Below the pieces are notes generated by a model. The model searched no databases, was not told where the DNA came from, and was given only the letters and a program-made list of their open reading frames with translations. From positions 11,659,547 to 11,723,546 of the forward strand of contig OX104116.1 in assembly GCA_944474755.1 (NCBI GenBank): DNA of 64,000 bases, given 5' to 3'. The stretch's first letter is position 1, and each line of letters begins with the position of its first letter. Below, in pieces: positions 25,519 through 37,576 of this stretch. Made by a program: the position numbers and the translations under genes. Source of the DNA: Limnoperna fortunei. Taxonomy: Eukaryota; Mollusca; Bivalvia; Mytilida; Modiolidae.

Positions 25519-27149
25519 ATACACCTCGCCATAAGTTAAGCAACACCCTATTATTTTCCAGGGATTCATTTAAGATTTTATATATTTTAATATTTTTTAA
25601 AGAAATGACAATTTATTGAACATTAATGACAAATGAAACATACAAACAACATGTTTACAGTCGCTTTACTTATTGTTTGATGAAAAAATGTTCAAAGCAA
25701 AGATATCAAAAAACAGTGCAAATATAACTTTCATGAGTCAAAAAATAAGTTTGATTGCATACTTAAATTTCATGAACATAAAGTAAATACATCATCACAG
25801 GTCAACGTTCTGGGAAAGAAAAGTCAATTTGAAATGTGTTAAACTCAAAAATACTCAGTAAGTCGTGTAACCACCACGCTTCCGGTACAGCTAATTAACT
25901 CTCCTCCTCATGCTGTTGACTAAACGACGAAGTGTAGCATGTGGTAAATTGTGCCATTCATTTTGAATGGCAGCACGTAGTTCTTGGACATTTTGATAAG
26001 CAGGTGCTCTGTTATTAATTTTACGGCCAATGATATCCCACAAATGTTCAATTGGATTCATATCGGGTAACATGATGGCCATGGAAGATGCTCAATAGCT
26101 TCCCTTTCGATAACATCACGTACAATTGCAGCTCGATGAGGTCTTGTGTTGACATCCATAAAGATGGGTCTGTTACCAAGTGCATGATTGTCAAAATGTG
26201 ACACAAAAATAGCGTTAATGACGTCATTTCGATATTTCTGCCCTGTCATTGTCCCATCAACCACATACAGATTCAGTTTACAGTCGTATGAAAAGCCTCC
26301 CAACACTGTAACACCACCACCACCAAACGCTGTAGTACCCACGATGTTGTTCTGGTTGAAAGCAGTGCCTCGTTGTCTCCAAACGCGCATGCGTCCATCA
26401 ATATGACGAAGAAGGAATCTGCTTTCGTCGGTCCAGTGTACTCGTCGCCAGCTTCGAATATTCCAATGGCGTTGATATCGTGCCCACTCTAAACGTGCTT
26501 GGCGATGTCTCTGTGTCAACAGTGGACGTTTCAAGGGACGACGAGTTCTGAACCTTGCATTGTTTAGGCGCCTGTTAACTGTTCGAACGGCGATTCTGGT
26601 TGCAATATTCCAATCGTCACGAAGATATCTTGCAGTGGCAAACGGTTGGCGTTTGGCTACACGAACGAGTGCTCTATCCTCCCTTTCAGATGTTTTTGGT
26701 GGTCGACCTGACCTAGGACGTTCCTGGTTAGTTACGTCATCTTGATGACGTTTCAGTAGCCGGGATATAATTCCAAAGTGAATGCCAAAGTGTTGTGCTA
26801 TCTGACGCAAGCTCTGTCCACTATTACGCATTCCAACGATCTGCCACTTCTCAGCTTCATTTAATTTCCGTCTATGCATTGTAAAAATGTAAAGATGAAG
26901 TCAAAAAAGACCAGGAGATGAACACTAAATCGTAAGGCAAAACAAGGCCTTTAGGCGTGCTCGACTACCGTATGACAAACTGGTTTTGCTATTTAAAGAT
27001 TTACCTGAGGAGTTAATTAAAGTAACTTTCCCGTGCTCTGCGAATGATGGCTTTAGTACATAAATAAGTTAATATTCATTCAGATTTTTGAAATTATAAA
27101 AATAAAAAATAAAAAATGTAGGTGTTGCTTAACTTATGGCAAGGTGTAT
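25519..27149 (-). mobile_element. Tc1/mariner-type transposon with 29-bp inverted ends
   Basis: ATACACCTCGCCATAAGTTA...ACACC at 25519-25547 is mirrored at 27121-27149 with one mismatch. TA dinucleotides abut both ends, consistent with TA target duplication. The span is about 1.63 kb with a single minus-strand transposase frame, the usual size for the group. Subterminal regions are AT-rich and non-coding. Confidence 0.95.
25891..26879 (-). pseudogene. Tc1-like transposase with one-base frameshift
   Basis: From ATG at 26879 the frame shows an N-terminal helix-turn-helix region (SLRQIAQHFGI...ISRLLKRH), the GRPPK hook, a second DNA-binding helix pair, then catalytic HWTDESRF (first Asp), FMDVNTRPH (second Asp) and, after a frame change near 26069, PDMNPIEHLWD (the acidic third position). 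TGA arises just after the LPWPS block because one base is missing there. The tail continues in the other frame to TAG at 25891. Total length, about 330 residues, is family-typical. Both DNA-binding and catalytic halves otherwise look intact. Confidence 0.93.
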
Positions 27150-27712
27150 ATATAATGTGAAATATGAGATAGGGTTTTGAACACGAGATTGGCAAATTAG
27201 AAAATTACAATTAATAGCAGCAGGATAAATAAGTTTGGTATTAAGGATACCTTGTAATTTAAAGGTTAGTTTTGAGATTCAAGCTGAAAGTCGTAAGTGT
27301 TGTAATTAACTATTTTTGAATGTAAAATTTCTAACATTGTTTACTGATACAAGCAAAAGATACAAGTAACTAACTCAAAACTACATTGCAGACTGAGAAA
27401 AGCTCGTCATATTTATTTGTGCACTGTATTACTACGTATCAAGATCTATCCAACGAGTTATAAGTCAATATATCAAGCGTGTATGAAGATATGATCCGGA
27501 CAAAACAATGATAGACGGAAAGTTTTCTGGATAAAAAAAAATAAGATAGGGAGATAACTAAAAATTAACATAAATACAGAAATGGTTCTTGTGAATTGCA
27601 CTTTTATTCATCAACAGGTACCTATATACTAAGTTCTAAGTGACTGTACGTACCAGCAGGTTTTAAATTATTTTCCAGACAAGAAAATGAAATAAGCTAA
27701 AAAAAACTCAAC

Positions 27713-27958
27713 ATGAACAATACATCTAGCAAGATCACTCAACAATTAGTGTACGTAGGGTTATGGTTCTTGTTCGCTACAGTCCTTCTCATCACGATTT
27801 ATCCAGACTCCAAGTTTAAAGTCAATATGTCAAAAGGTATTGGAAAGATAATCGAGACAAATCTCGAACGAACAGTGGCGACTATATTTTCCCCCTTTGA
27901 GGAGCTTGGGACGCATCATAAGCTGAAAGATATAAACTACAAATCTCTAGAGTATTAA
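27713..27958 (+). CDS. Small single-pass membrane protein (hypothetical, 81 aa)
   Basis: ATG follows a plausible splice acceptor (TATTTTCCAG, about 27677) and an A-rich leader. The protein has a short Asn/Ser-rich N terminus (MNNTSSK), a hydrophobic segment at about residues 12-31 (VGLWFLFATVLLITIYP) and a mixed-charge tail ending NYKSLEY. I do not recognise it. The clear membrane segment and moderate length favour a real small protein, but no homologue, polyadenylation or second exon supports it. Nothing near it suggests a pathway. Confidence 0.4.
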   Translation: MNNTSSKITQQLVYVGLWFLFATVLLITIYPDSKFKVNMSKGIGKIIETNLERTVATIFSPFEELGTHHKLKDINYKSLEY

Positions 27959-29488
27959 ATTGAAGGGTCAAGGAAGTTAGGCATGCTGTATACTAGTAAT
28001 AGGTTAGGACACCACTGCAAATGGCGATTTACAGGAAACACGGACATCGCCAAACATTTATATATACGGAAAACTTCGAGACATTAGTCTACCTGACCAC
28101 TTAAAATCGTAAAATCTTCAGCTTTTTCTGTCAGGTACCATGATACATGGTTTAATCATAAAAGAGATTAAAGTTTCACGCAGACTAGTCGACTCCTTTT
28201 CCCGAAAACCCGCCCTCTTTCAAATATTTTATATTCCACAAGAGACTTAAGAGATCTAACTTAGTTAATTCCAAGAATGTTTTATGCACACTTTTTTCTT
28301 GAATGTTTCATCTAGCCAAATTGGATATACTTATAATTTTACAAAGCTGTAAATATGTAGGCTTTTGAATAATTCGGCAATTAATGTCATCAAAAAGCAT
28401 AAAACAACCAATGAAGCTATATGTTAAGCATAATATTAACTCATAACCAGTCATGTAAAGATATGTTTCAAGTTTCAATTTTCCGTGCTAGTCTGATTGT
28501 ATTGTGGGAAAAGCGGCACAACGCCAGTCTAGGTCAAAATTTTAGGATTTTAAAGCACTAAAAATTTTAATAACAGATTAACATATATTTGCATTATTTT
28601 GAAATCAAATGTTTCTTATTTTTTGGTCACAAAATAAAAAAAAAATTAATATCTACACTATTAATATAATAAAACAATGTTTTCATGTACTCTTACGAGA
28701 GTTTTTATTTGAAGTAAAAAACAAATTCATTGCCCCAGTCCACACAACCAAAAATAGGCGAAGATCACATTTTATTTATTTAGATGATATAGGAATTAGA
28801 AGATATAGGAGTTAATATCGAAACAAAACTATTTAGTATGATAATTACAGTCATGTAAACTCACTAGTATTATTTAAAACAGTTCGAATGTTTATTAAGC
28901 AATCAAAAGGTGTTGTGGGCGGTGTTAGCACTATTTGAGGTTTCAAATTTTTAAATACATTACTTTTCTTACTTTTGTCTTTTTCTTGCTAGTGTCAAAA
29001 TTTTTGGTTAGTTTGTGGCTTTTCAAATAAGAATTTTTTGAGTTTTCTATTTCATAACTCAAAACATTTAGGATTTGAAACTGGATTAATATTACATACA
29101 CATATTATAAGTGCTGCGGTCCGTTTAGGTAGAACGGTAGTAAATGTTTTGGCTATAGTCGAAAGTAAACATTTCTGTGATTTGCATACCTTTCTAACAT
29201 TGATCAGCATTTATCTGTGCTAGGAAATTAATAAACTTTCATTCAACATTAAAAAAATATATGCCATATATATCCGTGACCAATTCCCTTTTTCGCTAGT
29301 TAGAACATTTTGAGACGCTCCCACTTTTACATGCACTTTCTAATGCAGTGAATGTAAAAATACGAAATTGTTAAAAAAAATTACCAAAATTTTATCTTGC
29401 AAGATCGGAGAAAAATTTTACCACTTTTTAAAACTTAATTTATGCAGGAGCTTACAGACAAAAAATTGTAAACATGTAACCACTATTG
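27959..29488. other. AT-rich intergenic sequence
   Basis: No supported gene or repeat. Frames near 28609 and 29038 are short and lack motifs. Confidence 0.5.
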
Positions 29489-29576
29489 ACCAAATCAGAA
29501 CTCGACAAAGTATTTAGTACTGTACTTAATGTACCAAATCAGAACTCGACAAAGTATTTAGTACTGTACTTAATGT
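29489..29576. repeat. 44-bp perfect tandem duplication
   Basis: The 44-bp unit starting ACCAAATCAGAACTCGACAA occurs at 29489-29532 and 29533-29576 without a visible mismatch, so the duplication is recent. Sequence from 29577 to 30907 is AT-rich with nothing recognised. Confidence 0.95.
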
Positions 29577-30907
29577 AGGGTACACAATCTGGCAATCTGG
29601 TAACCTGTTACTCTTACACATTTACTACTGTTATACCTTTAGTTTCGCCTAATTTCCCTCGTGTGGTACGTATAATTTGAGGAATCTAAATATTTGTTGG
29701 GTAAAAACTTTGTTTTGTTTTGGCGAAATTTGTGTAAGCATCCAAACACAGAATATATTTTTATTATTAATTATTATTTCTTAAACAAATTTTAAGATTT
29801 GAAACTTTTCCACACAAAACTTTTAAAACTTTAATTTTTCAGAGCTTGTTTGATCAAAGGTAATACCCTAGATGAATAGTCAATAGCTTGACTAAAGGGT
29901 AGGATCTACTATAGTATTAAATGGAAATGTGAAAAGAAAATAATACCATAAAAAATTAAATCTTCTTAAGTGAAGTTTTACTTAATTATTTTCTGGCATG
30001 TTCACATGTGTTTTGGTGCTTCTTGTAAAATTCAAAATGGCCACCGTTACCAATGAAATTACAAAAATTCAAATGTTTCAAACTTCAGGTAACCTCTTCA
30101 GAAATGTAACCTGTCTTGTGTACATATGCAATTGGGGTTTCATCAAATTACAAAAACTTGCCTTTGTTGCCATGAAAATATTGTTATATTTGATCTAAAT
30201 TTCCCATATATCAGTTTTTGATATGTAGATAACAACATTATGAAAGATATATTGACCTTTCTGGAACACATGATATCAGTTTTTGGTGAAAAGCCGTTCG
30301 GGTTACTTTTTGTCTATTGTTTGTTTTACAAGTTTGTTGCTGGTTGTGTTTGTAAGTTTTCTGTAAGGATTGACGTTGCAATTTTGTACCTTTGATAACG
30401 ACTCGGAATGAACACAGAAATTGAATTCTTTATTTTATAAATAATAATATTATAGAATACACATACAATGGAAGTGTTAACATTAAATGTTATTTACAAA
30501 TGCATTTTACTAACCAAGAGGAACAAACTTATCTGAAATAATTTGAATCAATTTACATATTTATTTAATACTGTTGTATTGTGCGAGAAAAATAACTTTA
30601 AATGTCTTTGCTGGAAGTAAGTGATGTCTGTTGCTCTCTAAGTGCATTTCATTGTATAATGGTATCCATCGCCGATATCGCCTTAACTCCCTCGTCATTA
30701 TTTCCCTGTGTACAATATAAAGATGTGTCTATACAGTAAATTGTAATACAGACGTCCAAAACTAACTGGGGTCTATTTTACCTGTTATTTGTTTGGAATG
30801 GTTTAATTTATATAGTCACATGACACTCAACAAGATTCATCTGTTAAAACGCAAAATAAGATAATTTCTCTCACAAAACCGTTACAACCTTTACAACATG
30901 CATACCT

Positions 30908-31207
30908 TTAAAAACAGTAAATACTTAGAGCTAAGTCTCGTCGTTTTCGGTTTTTCACCCATGAAATTGTGATGTCGACGTCGCAACAGAGGATTTTATT
31001 TGGAATCAACTGATCTAGCGTACGTCCGGCCTTTCTTTTCTCCAGCTCTACTTCGGCCAGTCTCTCCTTTTTAAGCCTTTTGCGCTCTTTCAAGAATAAC
31101 ATAACTTTCTTTTTTTCTGTAATATAGTCGTGGTAAGCGTGTAAGCCATTAATCACAGCCTTCATCATGGGATATTTCACTCCACAGGCCCCAGAGAAGT
31201 CATCCAT
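30908..31207 (-). CDS. Lysine-rich small protein or exon (hypothetical, 99 aa)
   Basis: Start chosen at ATG 31207-31205 (CCATATATGG context, MDDFSGACGV...). The upstream extension in this frame meets a stop after 7 codons, at 31231-31229. Residues about 30-65 are a charged helix (TEKKKVMLFLKERKRLKKERLAEVELEKRK in pattern K/E/R-rich), a likely coiled coil or nucleic-acid-binding basic helix. Cys-Cys-Asp and a WVKNRKRRD segment follow. GT after the last lysine codon (AAAG|GTATGC) could alternatively be a donor, making this an exon. No family recognised. Confidence 0.4.
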   Translation of the reverse strand: MDDFSGACGVKYPMMKAVINGLHAYHDYITEKKKVMLFLKERKRLKKERLAEVELEKRKAGRTLDQLIPNKILCCDVDITISWVKNRKRRDLALSIYCF

Positions 31208-31344
31208 ATATGGTCCATACAAATACAACTATTCCTCCTAAGATTATTAAAAACATACTCCACCTACAAATTTGAAGTCTTTATTATTACAAATATTGTA
31301 CTTTGTAACATTAATATTATTACAGTTCGTTCGATAAGAGCTAC

Positions 31345-31560
31345 TACAGTGGCCGAGTCGTTAAGATACACATCTACAATTGATCATCGGTGTACGAACA
31401 CAGTTTACCAGTTGGAGTCTGACTAAGGTCGGGCGTGCAGGATTATAATCCCAATTGGCAAGATTTGCTATTTGTTTTGCCGAAGGTAGTGGGTTTTTTC
31501 CGGGTTCTCATGCTTTCTTTCCAAATAAAAACTGGACGCAATGATGTTGCATTCAAACAA
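31345..31560 (+). mobile_element. Decayed tRNA-derived SINE, family 1
   Basis: GTGGCCGAGTCGTTAAGAT (A-box side), then AATTGGCAAGATTTGC, GGTAGTGGGTTTTTTCCGGG and AAAAACTGGACGCAATGAT follow in the order of the intact copies. The B box is lost. From 31561 to 32170 nothing is recognised. Confidence 0.75.
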
Positions 31561-32170
31561 CCCATCCACTTGTCATTATAATACAGTTTTGACAGCTTAA
31601 TTGGTAGCATAGATTGCTAGACACTCCAGTTAACTTCGCCTGTAGAGAAAAAAAATACTTGCTGCTTCTACTCTATGCACGCGAGAATTATACACATCGT
31701 AAGGACTTAGTATGCAAGTATTCATGATAGTATGATTTATTACAGAGGCCGTTGCTGACCTAGATATACATGGATATGTAAATTTTATATGGGGCAAGAG
31801 CATACGCAAATCGTCATATAAAATGATCTAACAAGGTATATCTTGTAAAAGGGAATCTGTAACAAATATAACCTAGCGACTGTCCTAAGCATCGGAATTG
31901 AAGCAATCGTTTTTATTTTATGTGTTTCAATGTCGCCTGCAAATCGCGAACTAACTCTTACCTGACTCTGTATAAAATCTACTGACTATATATAAACAAA
32001 ATTTACCCCACCTCTGAAAATTATGCCAAACTAAAAGTCGGCAAATCCCTGTTACAATCTCGTGACAGCTGTGTATTTCGCATATTCGTCACTATTTGGG
32101 AAATACTACTAACCTGTCACTACTCGAGTTTCCATTCTTTACACTCATATGTCAGCCGTATATCTCCAAT

Positions 32171-32392
32171 CAGTGGCGTAGCTAGGTTCTGATTGCAGTG
32201 CACGCAAAACTTACGGCAGGGGGTCTGGGCCGCTCCAGGCCCCTAGCGGGTCCAGGACAGCCCCCCCCCCCCGGAAGCTCCGCGGATATAGCCTTTTAGA
32301 ACTAAATTTTAAGTGTTATAAAAAAAATTTTTAACTGCCGTTTCGTTTTTGCACGCAGGTGCGTCGTTCCGTAAATGGTAGCTACGCCACTG
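32171..32392. mobile_element. CAGTGGCGTAGCTAGG-type MITE
   Basis: CAGTGGCGTAGCTAGG at the left and GGTAGCTACGCCACTG at the right are inverted ends. CCAAT flanks both sides (32166-32170 and 32393-32397). The interior is GC-rich for this window, with AGGGGGTCTGGGCCGC and a C-run, and is non-coding. Confidence 0.85.
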
Positions 32393-32458
32393 CCAATACA
32401 CGGTCAATGTTTTAGCAATACCCGGTTACTACTAAAGTTATTGTTATTTTAAACAAAA

Positions 32459-32640
32459 ATGGCGGGCGTAGCTACATATACGCGAGTACGCGGTTGAATC
32501 CACTTGATTTTGACAACAACAACAAAAAAGTTCAATCTATCTCTGCAATGAATAAACTGTCCATTTTCAGCACTAAATAATAAGGTTTATTCAATAGCAA
32601 ATAAACCAATTTAATTTCGAGTTTCATCTTACAAGAAAAG
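32459..32640 (-). mobile_element. Fragment of the GCGTAGCTA-type MITE
   Basis: GGGCGTAGCTACATATACGC then GAGTACGCGG.TGAATCCAC and CTGTCCATTT...ACTAAATAATAA are the reverse complement of the right two thirds of the element at 16728-16953. One terminus is missing. From 32641 to 33204 nothing is recognised. Confidence 0.75.
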
Positions 32641-33204
32641 AAACATGCGCGTGAGAAAATTGTTGAGGTAGCAAATTTTAGCTCCCGGCCACAGTTGCGG
32701 TTTTGCTGGCTAGCTGAAAGGACAAAACATATAGTGAACAGTGTAAATATTTAATCCAAATATACCACCCACCCACACTATATAAATTGTTTCTATGGCT
32801 TAAGAGTAGATGTGTATGATACAAAATAAAGTAAATGTGTATGTATTGTGTTTAATTGGAACTACTTACTGCTGTTAGGAATTTGTACTTTAATATATTA
32901 ATAGAGTACAGTACAGTATATATTTGGTGGATGGTTGAACGAGAATAGTGTAAAGTTATAAACTGACAATATGTACTATTCACATGGAGAACATTCAGTA
33001 TCATATACTTAGTGGAAAGACATGGTGATTGACAGAAGAAAGGTGAAACTAACTTTTTCGCTTAAAATTTAATTCAGTTTATTAAATGTGACATTAAGAT
33101 TAGCATAAATGCAGTCGCAGCAAGACAGCCATAGTGTGGCTGGATTCTGGCACGCCCAACCTATTAACAGATTATTACACATTGCCTGACAGCTTCCCTG
33201 GAAG

Positions 33205-33465
33205 GTGAATTTGCTAATTTTGGTCTCTAGGGTAGACCCAGCATTTCATTAGCTTTGGCTACTAAGGTGGACCGCTGTTATGCTATTTGGCCTCCAGGGT
33301 AGGCCTGCAAATTGTTTGCCTTAGCCTCTAGGGTAGGCCTGCAAATTGCTTTATATTGGCCTCTATTTTAGGCCTGCAAAATGCTTTATCTTGGTCTCTA
33401 AGGTAGACCTGCAAAAATGCTTTGTCTTAGCCTCTAGGGTAGGCTTGCTAAATACAAATTTGAAC
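33205..33465. repeat. Imperfect tandem array, about 45-bp unit
   Basis: Six or so diverged units of the form TTGGCCTCTAGGGTAGGCCT + GCAAATTGCTTT run in the same direction, with a gradient from degenerate (left) to more alike (centre). Each unit contains the near-palindrome AGGGTAGGCCT. No coding reading is conserved across units. Confidence 0.85.
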
Positions 33466-33731
33466 TATTGACCTATAAGGTTAGGTCAGCTTAAAACACT
33501 GTCTTGGTTTTATCCCTTGAAGTGTGCCATTCGTTAAGGCATTGCTATTGGTTTCCCAAGAATGCCACTTTATATTTAATATGCTAGAGTCCAGTTACTT
33601 GCTGCGGCCATTCCTCCACGAATATATTAATTTCTAATGTATATATTACTTATTAAAAATGTTAAAGTGTTATTTCATATTACATGTTGCTTTCAATTTA
33701 ACCATGAAATTCACGTAATTGTTTTACTTTA

Positions 33732-33817
33732 TCAACTTGTTGGTTTACAGAGGCAGTGCTTTGTACACATGACCTCAACTTGTTGGTTTACAGAGGCAGT
33801 GCTTTGTACACATGATC
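33732..33817. repeat. 43-bp tandem duplication
   Basis: The 43-bp unit beginning TCAACTTGTTGGTTTACAGA is present twice in tandem, starting at 33732 and 33775, nearly unchanged. Confidence 0.93.
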
Positions 33818-34049
33818 TAACTGTTCCATATTGAAATCAGATGAGCTGATCAGTTGAAGTCCAACTTCTGCTTCTTTTCATATTACCAATCAAATTCTTA
33901 AATTAAAGTATGAATGTATCGGTTTTGGAAAGATCGAGGTGTTGAGAATCAGTATGTTATTTCTAGAGCACACTGTTGAAAAAATGAGGAGAATCCATAA
34001 ATTACGTTAAATGTGGACCCCATACCACAAGCTTGAATTGCTCCTACAC

Positions 34050-34290
34050 TGTAAAAATGGCGTTTAGACTTGGAACGTTAATAGAACATGTTTAAGTCTA
34101 AACGTGTTAAGGGTTATGTTCTATCCCTAAACATTTTACTATGAACATATTTAGGATTTTAAACATGTTTAGAGTTAGAACACTTAAGTTTCGTACATGT
34201 TTAGGGTTAGAACACATAATTTTCATTTTTCATTGAAGTGTTATGTTCCTCCTAAACATGTTTAGGTTTAGAACATACATGTAATGAATT
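34050..34290. repeat. Array of AACATGTTTAGGGTTAGAAC motifs in both orientations
   Basis: At least six variants of AACATGTTTAGG(T)TTAGAAC occur, some direct and some inverted (for example TATGTTCTATCCCTAAACAT). The region folds on itself and resembles the terminal arrays of the MITE-like elements elsewhere in the window, but its outer limits are unclear. Confidence 0.7.
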
Positions 34291-34297
34291 ACACATA

Positions 34298-34700
34298 CAG
34301 TGGCGTAAGGGGCGTACGCCCCCCCCCCCATAAAAAGGAAAGGAAAAAAAAGAGAACAGGGAGGGTAACAACAAGCGCCAAAGGCAAAAATGTAATCCCC
34401 GCTCGTCCTCGCCATAAATTAATGCATTAACGGTACTAATTCGTTTATTATGATATCTCTGTTGTATTCTGTACCAAATAAAGGTTACTGAACACTATAA
34501 AAACCTTGAATGCATGATTTTGTACCATTTTCTCGAGAGCTTCTGGAAGCCTTAAGCGGCCCCCAGACCCACTGCCGTAAATGCACATCTGCGAGGCGCG
34601 GGAGGACCACTTCGTGGCCCTCCTGTTCTGATATCCCCTTTTACGCCATCCCTTTCGAAAATCCTGTATCCGCCCCAGATATGCTGTCGTGTAGATTTAT
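34298..34700. other. Locally GC-rich segment starting CAGTGGCGTAAGGGGCGTACG
   Basis: The left start resembles the MITE end CAGTGGCGTAGCTAGG, followed by a C-run. GCGGCCCCCAGACCC and ATCCGCCCCAG-like phrases about 250-370 bp later are typical of retro-element debris. No matching right terminus was found. From 34700 to 35520 nothing is recognised. Confidence 0.35.
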
Positions 34701-35523
34701 AGGTAAACATTCTTTGATTAACTTTACGCATGTATATAAGTCTTGTGTTGTATCATAGGCAGAATAGATTTATCTAAGTTTAAAATATCTCATTCCTGAA
34801 GAGATAGGTCGGGTCCCGGTAGTGATACCCCCCACCCCCAATTCCCTCTTTCTGTCTCACAACGTTACGTGCCCCCTTTCCCACTAAACCCACAACTGGC
34901 GTTATGTCTAGTTTTTTCCATATCCAGTACCTAGGAACCTCAGTCTAATTAAAATGAAACACCCAGTGACAATAAGAAAAAGGGGGATCAAGTCAGTAAA
35001 GAGTTAATTTTAATTAGATTTAATTGCCTATATTAGTCCCAGTCGTATCAACCAGTACACGTCAAAAAATTTTCTACACTTATGTATAAAGCAGGGACTA
35101 GTATAACTATTTTTATACGACCCTGTGTAAAAAAAAAAACAATTTCTTGATCCAGAAATAGTTTCTTTGTTTGAAAGTAGCCGCTAAAATGGACGTTGTT
35201 GAAAGAATTAAGACAAATTCCGTGATGAAACTTCAAAATAAGAAATAATCCAGATTTGTGCAGATAATTCCTTCAATACCTCATCGATTACTGCCTTAGA
35301 AGGTTTGTATTATCAAATAAATGCTGTCAGAATGTAATTGAAACAAACTATAACACGTGTCCAGGCTAAGCCTATGATTTATCGGCTTGCAGTACACGAA
35401 ATTAAAGAAGTATAAGATCACATAACACAACAATAAAAGCCCTTTATTTTGTCATATGTATGTATGAAAAGAACATGCACTGTATTTAAAAACATTCGCT
35501 GCATAAAACAATCGCAAGAGCAT

Positions 35524-35590
35524 GGTTGATTGATGGATGTTTAACGTCCAGCAACAATATTTTAGCTATATTTCAGCATCGGCAGATGTT
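35524..35590 (-). mobile_element. SINE tail fragment
   Basis: TGATGGATGTTTAACGTCCA then CAACAATATTTTAGCTATAT matches the arrangement of the family-1 SINE 3' tail (GATGGTGTTTAACGCCA...CAGCAATTTTTCAGCTATAT) in reverse orientation. No tRNA head is attached. Confidence 0.5.
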
Positions 35591-35654
35591 TTATTTGCAT
35601 AAATATAAATTTTTACAATTTTGCACGATTTTGCTACTTTTACACACCAGTGTG

Positions 35655-35786
35655 TTTGTAGTTGCGGAGCCGTAGCTCTTTAGGTCCTTTGACATTTTTT
35701 TTATTTTCATTTTAATGACAAGAACTACTCTCAAACAAAACAAAAAATTGTCTAACGACCTATTATAAAGAGCTACGGTTCCGCAT
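35655..35786. mobile_element. Small inverted-repeat element (GCGGAGCCGTAGCTCTT ends)
   Basis: GCGGAGCCGTAGCTCTTTAGGTC at the left pairs with GACCTATTATAAAGAGCTACGGTTCCGC at the right, about 75 bp apart. This gives a MITE-like foldback of about 130 bp with an AT-rich loop. Confidence 0.65.
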
Positions 35787-36317
35787 CTATGTAAATAAGT
35801 AATTTTATTTAGAGTTGGCACATATATACATAATAACAAAGGAACATGAGCTCTGGAGAGCTCTTTAACCGACTATAAGCAGACGAAACATACTTAATTG
35901 TACATGCTCATAAGACAATATAAACAATACATACATAATGCACATGCACATAAAAACATTCAATGATCAAAGCATTAAAAAACATGCAAACATTAAATCA
36001 TAACCTAAGCACAGCTTAAGTTAAGCACGATCAATATACGGAGCGTAAAATTCAAAGCACTAGACAGGAACATAAAATGTCGACTAAAGCACATGTTAAT
36101 TTTTGCATTAGCAAATACATGGCATAAAAAGCACTAAACTGTTATTACCGAGAATATATTTACCATTCATCATAGCGGGTATAGCAATAAAACATGACAG
36201 CATTAGATATGAAGGTTAACAAGAACAAACAAACATAAAACAGATAATATACTATCACAGACGCATGAGTAGTATTGTTGAATTTGCATGAGCTAAATAA
36301 GCATTTTATCCGCCACA

Positions 36318-37190
36318 CCAGCTGTTAATGTAATTTTTGAACTGTCCAAACGAGGTCATCTGTCTGACGTCGTTTGGAAAGGAATTCCAGATTGTTGCTG
36401 CCTCATACCTACATAATCTTTTACCAAATAAAGTGTCCGGGGTTTTTTATTAACATACCTAAAATTATACGAGTTGTCTTTTATTACAATCAGTTCTTGT
36501 AAATTATAAGGACTTATTTTATTAATAGTTTTGAAAGACTCCAAGGCAATCGTGCGCATTCTTCTAGTTTTTTAAGCTGGAAGTTTAGATCTTTCCAAAA
36601 GAGAGTCATAAGAACTGCCAAAATCATCATAAACAAAGCGAAGCGCACTTTCCTGAATTTTCTCAATTTTTGCAGAATTTTGCTTACTACAAAAATGCCA
36701 GGCCAAAGGGCAATAACTAAAATTTAACATGATAAATAAGTAATAAATGGTAAGTTTCCCATGACGACTTAAGTTTTTTCCGATTCGCTTGAGAAAATTT
36801 AGTTGCCTTGCAGCTTTCTTACATATATTTAAAATATGTGTATTGAAATTTAATATGTAGTCAATGGTAACACCCAAGACTTTTACCTCATCTTCGCATG
36901 AAATATTAACAACATTTATATTAAATACATTTTTTTCTCATGTGTTCGTTTACCAATTGCTTAAGCCTGGAATTTGTCAGGATTAGCCTGCATTTTGTTA
37001 TCAGAAAACCAATCAATTAGGGATTCTATCTCATTCCAGACACTTAATTACTGTTTCTGTGGATTTGTCTGATTTAGATAGCGTATTGTCATCTGCATAG
37101 TTATATAATGAACAATGTTTGACAAAGTTAAATAAATCATTTAAATATATGTTGAAAAGTTTAGGACCTAAAATAAATGGAGTTGCACAT
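36318..37190 (-). pseudogene. 5'-truncated LINE: end of RT plus C-terminal region
   Basis: The minus strand reads ILGPKLFNIYLNDL and the catalytic NYADDNTLS (37099-37088), then a disrupted thumb region, LGVTIDYILNFN, LNFSYCPLAWHFCS and KIQESALRFVYDD (36877-36572), and a tail with TINKISPYNLQ. After a frameshift near 36407 it reads EAATIWNSFPNDVRQ and ends INSWCGG at 36318. This is the end of a CR1/Jockey-group ORF2 distinct from the other two LINEs in the window. It starts abruptly at the PQGS box, as in 5'-truncated insertions. 35860-36317 is probably its 3' untranslated tail. Confidence 0.88.
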
Positions 37191-37576
37191 GTGCAAGATG
37201 GACAACGGCGTGTTTTTTTAATGTGAAAAATATATGTGAATATTAAACTGTTAAAATCTCCAGAAATGAGTTTTTGTATGGATCATCAGATTTTCTTTAT
37301 TACAGCGGTAAGAGCACGAAAAAAATATTTGAGAAAAACATCGAAATTCCAAGTAAGTATATTCTTCTTTGCAACTCCAATGTCGTGAACACTTATCAAG
37401 TTACAATTGACAATAAAATTGAACTAATGATTAACTCAGAGACCGGGTCGGTGATTTAAGTACTTTAGCCTTCTTCACTTATAATAAATTATACAATGTG
37501 CATTACTGGATCTTTTTATGATATTTACTGATACTGATATGCTTGATATGTATTATGTCTAGTAGAACTGTCATTA

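Noticed and set aside
26188..26745. Plus-strand open frames over the Tc1-like element
   Set aside because: They are antisense shadows of the minus-strand transposase.
33205..33465. Possible CRISPR-like repeat array
   Set aside because: Units are contiguous and diverged, without equal unique spacers, and the DNA is clearly eukaryotic.
34140..34230. Telomere-like TTAGGG text
   Set aside because: GTTTAGGGTTAG occurs only as part of the longer CATGTTTAGGGTTAGAAC motif, not as a TTAGGG array.
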